Assembly: GCA_020056025.1 (NCBI GenBank) | Contig: JAGVIO010000061.1 | Location: 1 to 7,417, forward strand | DNA: 7,417 nt | Source: an archaeon | GTDB lineage: Archaea > Nanobdellota > Nanobdellia > Woesearchaeales > WJKL01 | Direction of reading: 5' to 3' | In this document: piece by piece, positions 1-4,153 of the stretch | Numbering within the stretch: position 1 is the stretch's first letter | How the letters are laid out: every line of letters begins with the position of its first letter | Notes under the pieces: model-generated | Told to the model about the DNA's origin: nothing | Databases searched by the model: none | What the model saw: the letters and a program-made list of their open reading frames with translations, nothing else | Program-made: the position numbers and the translations under genes

Positions 1-779
1 AGCTCAATAATCCTTGTTTTAATCTTCACATATTCAAGCTCAAGCCTGATCTTGTTTTCTTTGTCTTCTTTCAGCTTGAGGAATTCTTCTGCCTGCTCAA
101 GCTCCTGCTTCTGCTTTTCGATATCAATGAGCGCAGACTCTATCTTAGCAAGCTCTTCCTTGTTTTTCTGAAGCTCTAATCCAAGCTTTTGTTTAAGCAA
201 GATATATCTCCCGAATGCAATTATCTTTGCTTCTGCGCCTTCAAAAACTTTAACATTCCTGCTTTCTATCTCTTTCCTCAATTCCTTGACTTTGGCATCA
301 ATCTGCTTGATGTTATTTGCGATTATCTCTACTTCATTGCCAAAAAGATGCTGTGCTGTGAAATAGCTCTTTGTTGTATTCTTTGCAAGCTTGTCCAGCT
401 CATCACCTGCTTCTGAGCAGAACAGCAGGGCTTTTTTGTAATCATTTTCAGTTATTGCTGCTGCTACTTTTTCAATGAATTGCTTCATAAGCCTGGCATA
501 ATTGGATTTGTGCCCAAGAACAATTGTCTTGACTCTTGGCTCAATCTTCTCAGGATCTTTGATTGCAGCATTTTCCAGTGTGGCAATATTGTCCCTTAGC
601 CTGAATATATCTGCTCTTATCTCGTCTGCATAGTACTTGATCAGCCTGTCCAATTCCACAATAACTGGCTTTGTCTGCTCTCTGAACCAGCTTTCGAGCT
701 GCTCAACTGCTATTTCTTCAGGGCCTTTTGGCTCTTCTGGCTCTTGTTTTTCAAATATTTTCTTTAAAAATCCAAACAT
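1..779 (-). CDS. Coiled-coil protein of unknown function, C-terminus beyond window
   Basis: I do not recognise this family. The reading frame is open from the ATG at 779 to the left edge, giving 259 residues without a stop, so the C-terminus is missing. The N-terminus MFGFLKKIFEK is short and amphipathic (hydrophobic and Lys residues alternating) and could lie on a membrane. A Glu/Pro-rich linker follows (about residues 12-22), then mostly helical sequence. From about residue 155 to the end it is strongly charged with heptad-like Leu/Ile spacing (for example around residues 195-240, rich in Lys, Glu and Leu), as in a long coiled coil. There is no signal peptide and no transmembrane segment. 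It is divergent from rnp4 with its own TATA-like box about 26 nt upstream, so the transcript is probably leaderless. That it is a real gene is well supported by the long open frame, promoter and start. A structural or membrane-associated scaffold role is only a guess. Confidence 0.8.
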   Translation of the reverse strand, partial: MFGFLKKIFEKQEPEEPKGPEEIAVEQLESWFREQTKPVIVELDRLIKYYADEIRADIFRLRDNIATLENAAIKDPEKIEPRVKTIVLGHKSNYARLMKQFIEKVAAAITENDYKKALLFCSEAGDELDKLAKNTTKSYFTAQHLFGNEVEIIANNIKQIDAKVKELRKEIESRNVKVFEGAEAKIIAFGRYILLKQKLGLELQKNKEELAKIESALIDIEKQKQELEQAEEFLKLKEDKENKIRLELEYVKIKTRIIE

Positions 780-786
780 ACAAAGC

Positions 787-796
787 TTTTATATAT
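787..796 (+). promoter_or_regulatory. TATA box for rnp4
   Basis: TTTTATATAT, centred about 27 nt upstream of the ATG at 818. This predicts a transcription start at or next to the start codon (leaderless). It lies in the same 38-bp gap as the opposing TATA box of the divergent gene. Confidence 0.6.
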
Positions 797-800
797 GACT

Positions 801-810
801 AATATTTAAA
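801..810 (-). promoter_or_regulatory. TATA box for the coiled-coil gene
   Basis: On the minus strand this reads TTTAAATATT, centred about 26 nt before the ATG at 779. That is the spacing expected for an archaeal TATA box driving a leaderless transcript. Confidence 0.5.
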
Positions 811-817
811 GTCTTTT

Positions 818-1183
818 ATGGCAAAGAATATAAATGGCAGAAAGCGCCAGGAGCATAAGCAGATTGCGCTTGAGAGGATAGAGCTATTATTCAGCGAAGC
901 AAGAGATATGTTTGGAAAGAATAAAGCTCTTGCAAAACGGTATGTTGCACTGGCAAGAGAATTGTCAATGAAGTACAAAGTTCCTATTCCTTCAAATCTG
1001 AAAAGGCAGTTCTGCAAGCATTGCGGGAATTATCTTATGCCTTCTGTAAATGTCCGTGTAAGGACAAGGAATGGAAAGATTGTATATTATTGCCTGGACT
1101 GCAAACATTTTACAAGGTTTCCGTATCTGAGAGAGCAGAAGGCAAAAAGGAAGATGAAGATAAAGGTAAAAATCAGCAAATGA
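818..1183 (+). CDS. rnp4: Ribonuclease P protein component 4 (Rpp21/Rpr2 family)
   Basis: This is a protein subunit of archaeal RNase P, the ribonucleoprotein that removes 5' leaders from pre-tRNA. In the family, Rpp21/Rnp4 pairs with Rpp29 and binds the specificity part of the RNA. The 121-residue length is typical. Residues 1-60 are basic and helical (ALERIELLFSEARDMF, then AKRYVALARELSMKY). A zinc ribbon follows with Cys66-x2-Cys69 (FCKHCGNYLMP) and Cys92-x2-Cys95 (YYCLDCKHFTRFPY), and the tail is Lys-rich. All four zinc ligands are present. The ATG at 818 is preferred because a TATA box sits about 27 nt upstream and the N-terminus matches the family pattern. There is no obvious terminator after the TGA. 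The next gene has its own TATA box. Confidence 0.95.
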   Translation: MAKNINGRKRQEHKQIALERIELLFSEARDMFGKNKALAKRYVALARELSMKYKVPIPSNLKRQFCKHCGNYLMPSVNVRVRTRNGKIVYYCLDCKHFTRFPYLREQKAKRKMKIKVKISK

Positions 1184-1221
1184 AATATGTTTGCAAAAGG
1201 AAGAAGCTTAATAAAGAAAGG

Positions 1222-1229
1222 TTTATAAA
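1222..1229 (+). promoter_or_regulatory. TATA box for the Cys-rich secreted protein
   Basis: TTTATAAA, centred about 38 nt before the ATG at 1264. This predicts a short leader of roughly 12 nt, unlike the leaderless neighbours. GGTG at 1256-1259 lies close before the ATG and could serve as a weak Shine-Dalgarno site. Confidence 0.5.
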
Positions 1230-1263
1230 ACAAATAATCCTATTATTCTATATTGGGTGCGGC

Positions 1264-2304
1264 ATGAATAAGAAATTAATAGTCTATTTTGGAATTTTGT
1301 TGGTTTTGGGCAGTTTTGTAGATGCTATAATTTATACTCAAGATATACTGGAGCAAGGACAATCTAAAACTTATATTTTGGATGGAACTTCTTATGGAGT
1401 CGAAGTGACCTATATCGGTGGGACACAATCAAAAGTTAAGTTCAAAATCAATGGAGAGGTTACTTCTTTATTAGCTGAAAATGAGAAATATAATCTACAA
1501 GATGAGGCAAGTATTAAAGTAATAAATATAATGGAAGAAGAAGCAGGAGAAGTTAATTCTGATCTTGTTGAATTTAAATTAACAGGACCTCCTGTCTGTG
1601 GAGATGCTGTTTGTAGTGAAAAAGAAAATTGTATTGAAGATGATTGCTGCAGCGGTATTTTTTTAAATTTAGATTCTAACGAGGATAATTGCGGTTCTTG
1701 CGGAAATAAGTGCAATCTAGATGAAGAATGCGATAAAGGAAATTGCAAACCAATTTGCGGAGATAAGATTTGTAGTTCAGGAGAGAATTGTGAAAAAGAC
1801 AATTGCTGCAATGGCATAAAAGTAGATTTACAAAGTGATTTAAATAATTGCGGGGAGTGTAACAAGAGATGTAATACTATTGCGAACTGTGAAAAAGGAA
1901 TTTGCATAAGCACTTGCGGAAATGGCAAATGTGATTTTGATGAGGATTCTACTATTTGTGAGGTCGATTGCCCAAAGCCTGTAAGCATAGAAGAAGATGA
2001 AACTTTAGAAACACAAAAAGTTGAGGAAACAGAAGAAAATAAATGCGATGGTTGCTTTATTGGTGAAAGTTGCATTCCAAAAGGAACTTCTGGATTAAAT
2101 AATGAAGAAAGAGTTTATTGTGATGGTAAAAACTGGATAGAGAAAAAAAGCCCGAATTCCGAATGTATTGATGACTATGAATGTGAAATCAATTCTTGCA
2201 TAGACCATTTCTGTAAAGAAAAGGTGCAAGAGAAGATCATTACTCAAACATCAAAAAAATCTGATGGGTTTTTTGGCTGGTTTAAAAGTTTGTTTGGGTT
2301 CTAA
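1264..2304 (+). CDS. Secreted Cys-rich surface protein with tandem 53-residue repeats
   Basis: The 346-residue protein has no recognised specific function. Residues 1-21 are a signal-peptide-like segment (MNKK, then a hydrophobic run IVYFGILLVLGSF ending in VDA). Residues 22-108 look like a beta-rich domain (GTSYGVEVTYIG, VKFKINGEVTSLL, EFKLTG) of a kind I associate with secreted DPANN proteins. Residues 112-317 carry all 32 cysteines, in blocks of the type CGDxxCxxxExC, DCC and DxxNCGxCxxxC. An acidic linker (about 240-260) and a second Cys cluster (261-317) follow. The tail FFGWFKSLFGF is aromatic and amphipathic and may touch a membrane. An even Cys count outside the cell suggests disulfides. 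The start at 1264 is chosen because it gives the signal peptide and fits the TATA box at 1222. The open frame extends upstream into rnp4 but that part looks non-coding. Leucine is encoded by TTA/TTG in 15 of 19 cases, unlike the CTN-rich neighbours. Confidence 0.85.
   Translation: MNKKLIVYFGILLVLGSFVDAIIYTQDILEQGQSKTYILDGTSYGVEVTYIGGTQSKVKFKINGEVTSLLAENEKYNLQDEASIKVINIMEEEAGEVNSDLVEFKLTGPPVCGDAVCSEKENCIEDDCCSGIFLNLDSNEDNCGSCGNKCNLDEECDKGNCKPICGDKICSSGENCEKDNCCNGIKVDLQSDLNNCGECNKRCNTIANCEKGICISTCGNGKCDFDEDSTICEVDCPKPVSIEEDETLETQKVEETEENKCDGCFIGESCIPKGTSGLNNEERVYCDGKNWIEKKSPNSECIDDYECEINSCIDHFCKEKVQEKIITQTSKKSDGFFGWFKSLFGF
1597..1971 (+). repeat. In-gene tandem repeat, 159-bp (53-residue) unit, about 2.4 copies
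   Basis: Unit 1 covers residues 112-164 (1597-1755) and unit 2 residues 165-217 (1756-1914). A partial third unit covers residues 218-236 (1915-1971). The ten Cys of unit 1 (112, 117, 123, 128, 129, 143, 146, 150, 156, 161) recur in unit 2 at exactly +53. The third unit keeps the first two Cys (218, 223), then shifts by 2-3 residues and stops. The DNA has diverged between units, so the duplication is not recent. Confidence 0.85.
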
Positions 2305-2306
2305 AA

Positions 2307-2322
2307 TTCTTTCTTTCTTTTT
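2307..2322 (+). terminator. T-rich tract, likely terminator of the Cys-rich gene
   Basis: A run of TTCT repeats ending in TTTTT begins directly after the TAA at 2302-2304. Archaeal termination commonly uses such U-rich tracts without a hairpin. It lies just upstream of the next gene's TATA box. Confidence 0.45.
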
Positions 2323-2331
2323 AACGAATAA

Positions 2332-2339
2332 TTTATAAA
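2332..2339 (+). promoter_or_regulatory. TATA box for the truncated dph2 / GDPD unit
   Basis: TTTATAAA, centred 26-27 nt before the ATG at 2362, predicts a leaderless transcript. No TATA-like element was seen before the GDPD start at 2595, so this promoter probably serves both. Confidence 0.6.
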
Positions 2340-2361
2340 CAACTTAATTTTATTCTTATTC

Positions 2362-2607
2362 ATGGAATATGATTTGGAACTTGAAAAAGCTGTTGCCCAA
2401 ATAAAGAAAGCAAAGGCAAGGATAGTATGCATACAATTGCCTGACGGGCTTAAGCCAGAAGCAAAGAAGATTGCGGATTATCTTGAGCAAAACACGAATG
2501 CAAAAGTCATCATCTGGCTTGGAAGCTGCTATGGAGCATGCGATGTGCCTGAAATAAAGGAAGCAGACATGCTGATACAATGGGGGCATTCTGAATGGAA
2601 ATATTAA
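2362..2607 (+). pseudogene. dph2: Truncated Dph2 (2-(3-amino-3-carboxypropyl)histidine synthase), N-terminal segment only
   Basis: Dph2 is the radical [4Fe-4S] enzyme that performs the first step of diphthamide synthesis on elongation factor 2. The 81 residues match the start of the family: an N-terminal helix, then CIQLPDGLKPEAKKIADYL, LGSCYGACDVP and ADMLIQWGHSE. Cys60 in YGACD corresponds to the first of three cluster-binding cysteines. The full protein is usually well over 300 residues in three related domains. Here the frame ends with W79-K80-Y81 right after GHSE, so the other two cluster cysteines and most of the fold are absent. No other frame downstream carries the missing part, because the sequence from 2595 encodes a GDPD membrane domain. 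The promoter and start look intact, so the fragment is probably still transcribed. It is most likely a deletion remnant. A retained short peptide or an assembly join remain possible. Confidence 0.8.
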
Positions 2608-3704
2608 ATACAATCCTCGCAGCAATAATATCGGCAGCAGGGCTTCCTGTGGGATTTCTGCTTGCAAGGATTGCAAAAGAAGAGCTGAAAGACAGCGAGT
2701 TTTATTTCATCTGGATGCAGAACATAGTGCTTATTTTTATCATAAACCTGTTTTTCTACTCCCTGAAGCCAAAGCTTCTGACAATACTGCCTGTATTCAT
2801 TGTGACAACAATATTTGTGCTGAAATTCAAGCCAAGGGCAATCATAAGCTATTTTGCAGCAGGCGTATTCTTCTATTTAAGCATGGACGAGCCGCAGAAT
2901 ATCCTCCTGATGCTGTCTTCCCTGATTTTCCTTTACGGATTTCCAACAGCTGCTTTGATAAAAGTAGAAGGCATAAAGGCAGAAAGCATACCTCTCAGAT
3001 ATATTGCAAAAAAAATCAAGATAATAGGCCATCGCGGAGCTCCTGGATATATGCCTGAAAATACACTCAGCTCTTTCAAGACAGCAATCCATCTCGGTGT
3101 TGATATGCTAGAAGCTGATGTAAGGATGACTAAAGACAGGAGATTAGTGATCATGCATGATGCTACTGTTGACAGGACTACAAACGGCAAAGGCCATGTC
3201 TGCAATATGATGTATAGCCGTCTAAGGAATTTAAGGATAAATAAAAAAGAAAAAATCCCGACAATACAGGAGCTTATAGAGCTTGTCAATAATAGATGCG
3301 CAATAAACTTTCATCTTAAGGAGCATGAAGCTGTTGAAGAGCTTGTTAATACAATAAAGAAGAACAATATCCAGAACAAAGTGATTATTTCATCTTTCAG
3401 CGCACTGAGCCTGAAGAAGATAAAAGAAATTGCGCCTGAAATCAAGACAGCTTATCTTTATTCAAAGCCAATGCTGCTTTACATTGACACTGCAAAAGAA
3501 TTAGGCGTATCTGCTCTGCATCCGCCATATTCGCTGCTCACAAAACGCCTTGTGATGAGAGCGCACAGGCATGGCCTTAAGATCAATGTCTGGGGTATTG
3601 AGGACAGGGTAGAGGTTTTCAGGGCAAAATTCTTTTACGGAGTGGACGGGCTGATTATAGACGATCCTCTGCTGTATGCAAGCAAAAAGAAACATACAAT
3701 ATAA
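2595..3704 (+). CDS. Glycerophosphodiester phosphodiesterase with N-terminal membrane domain
   Basis: GDPD enzymes hydrolyse glycerophosphodiesters to an alcohol and glycerol phosphate. In this 369-residue protein, residues 5-121 contain about five hydrophobic segments (roughly 5-23, 36-56, 60-77, 81-97, 101-121), and a GDPD TIM-barrel domain follows (about 140-362). Visible motifs are GHRGAPGYMPENT with His146 and Arg147, EADVRMTKD with Glu173 and Asp175, MHDATVDRTTNG with His188, NVWGIED, and GVDGLIIDDP. The strand usually reading NIEIK is NFHLK here, placing His240 where the family normally has a metal-binding Glu. The ATG follows directly after an in-frame TGA, so translation cannot begin earlier. 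It overlaps the truncated dph2 by 13 bases. A G-run at 2582-2586 could act as a weak ribosome site, and translational coupling to the dph2 remnant is likely. The natural substrate is unknown; archaeal phospholipid head-group turnover is an inference. Confidence 0.9.
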   Translation: MEILNTILAAIISAAGLPVGFLLARIAKEELKDSEFYFIWMQNIVLIFIINLFFYSLKPKLLTILPVFIVTTIFVLKFKPRAIISYFAAGVFFYLSMDEPQNILLMLSSLIFLYGFPTAALIKVEGIKAESIPLRYIAKKIKIIGHRGAPGYMPENTLSSFKTAIHLGVDMLEADVRMTKDRRLVIMHDATVDRTTNGKGHVCNMMYSRLRNLRINKKEKIPTIQELIELVNNRCAINFHLKEHEAVEELVNTIKKNNIQNKVIISSFSALSLKKIKEIAPEIKTAYLYSKPMLLYIDTAKELGVSALHPPYSLLTKRLVMRAHRHGLKINVWGIEDRVEVFRAKFFYGVDGLIIDDPLLYASKKKHTI

Positions 3705-3725
3705 AAAATATAATTTAAAAATAAT
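3703..3725 (-). terminator. T-rich tracts downstream of the basic small protein
   Basis: Read on the minus strand, this intergenic stretch carries T5 and T6 runs directly after the stop of the gene ending at 3726, fitting an archaeal U-tract terminator. It sits between two convergent genes. On the plus strand it is A-rich and offers no comparable signal for the GDPD gene. Confidence 0.35.
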
Positions 3726-4031
3726 TTATCTATAATATTTCCTTGCTTTCTTCATGGCTGATTTTGCCTTTGCTTTGGCTTTTGCCATGCCTTTTTTGAT
3801 CATTGGCTTTGATCTTTTCATCTCTTTCTCAAGCTCTGATTTCAGCACTTTTTCCACTCTCATGCCTTCTTTCATTGCAAGGTTAAGCATTTTTTTTGTC
3901 AGCTGCCTTACTCTCTCTTCAGTAACCTTGCCTTTAAGCTTGGATTTCAGCTCATGCCTGATCTTGCTTTGGGCAAGCGAAGCCAATCCTAATGTCAGAA
4001 CAACACTTTTTGCAACTTTTTTTATCATCAT
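3726..4031 (-). CDS. Small, very basic helical protein, phasin-like in style
   Basis: I do not recognise a named family. The product is about 101 residues with roughly 25 Lys and 7 Arg against about 8 Glu and no Asp or Cys, so it is strongly positive. The N-terminal stretch VAKSVVLTLGLASLAQSKI is a hydrophobic helix. The middle (GKVTEERVRQLTKKMLNLAMKEG and on) has the GKxTEExxxxLxxxxxxxAxxEG pattern I associate with phasin-like helical proteins. The tail has alternating Ala-Lys (AKAKAKAKSAMKKARKYYR). The start is the ATG at 4031 or the adjacent ATG at 4028: GAGGTG at 4035-4040 is a strong Shine-Dalgarno sequence 3-8 nt ahead of them. The gene lies 122 bp downstream of ubiB on the same strand. 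It could bind lipid or membrane surfaces, or nucleic acid through its Lys-rich tail. Neither is proven. Confidence 0.75.
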   Translation of the reverse strand: MMIKKVAKSVVLTLGLASLAQSKIRHELKSKLKGKVTEERVRQLTKKMLNLAMKEGMRVEKVLKSELEKEMKRSKPMIKKGMAKAKAKAKSAMKKARKYYR

Positions 4032-4033
4032 AT

Positions 4034-4040
4034 CCACCTC
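4034..4040 (-). promoter_or_regulatory. Strong Shine-Dalgarno site deciding the start of the basic small protein
   Basis: On the minus strand this reads GAGGTGG and is followed by ATATGATG. It matches the 16S rRNA tail complement (GGAGGTGAT) well. It overlaps the in-frame GTG at 4037, which argues against that GTG and for the ATG at 4031 or 4028. Confidence 0.65.
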
Positions 4041-4105
4041 TCTTTTAGATATTTATTAATTATTGAACAAAATAATCAATTGCAATTAAATTTAAAATAT
4101 TATTC

Positions 4106-4114
4106 TATATAAAA
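4106..4114 (-). promoter_or_regulatory. Possible TATA box for the basic small protein
   Basis: On the minus strand this reads TTTTATATA. It would place transcription start near 4082 and give a leader of about 50 nt, consistent with a gene that uses a Shine-Dalgarno site. The surroundings are very AT-rich, so the choice of box is uncertain. Confidence 0.35.
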
Positions 4115-4153
4115 TTATCGCTTTTTTGGAAGGTGATGTTGTTTTTCTATCGC

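Noticed and set aside
1180..1263. An earlier ATG at 1180, overlapping the rnp4 stop as ATGA, could start the Cys-rich protein.
   Set aside because: It would add a Lys/Arg-rich stretch before the signal peptide, and the TATA box at 1222 lies downstream of it. The ATG at 1264 gives a normal signal peptide and a short leader.
1021..1263. The Cys-rich frame stays open back to 1021 inside rnp4.
   Set aside because: This is the shadow of rnp4 in another frame: the rnp4 zinc ribbon is clearly coded there and the extension has no signal-peptide logic.
1410..2075. A 221-residue Ser/Gln-rich open frame on the minus strand.
   Set aside because: It is antisense to the Cys-rich gene. Its composition simply mirrors the Glu, Cys and Asn codons of the sense strand.
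4035..4037. GTG start for the basic small protein.
   Set aside because: The GTG is part of the GAGGTG Shine-Dalgarno sequence for the ATG codons at 4031 and 4028.
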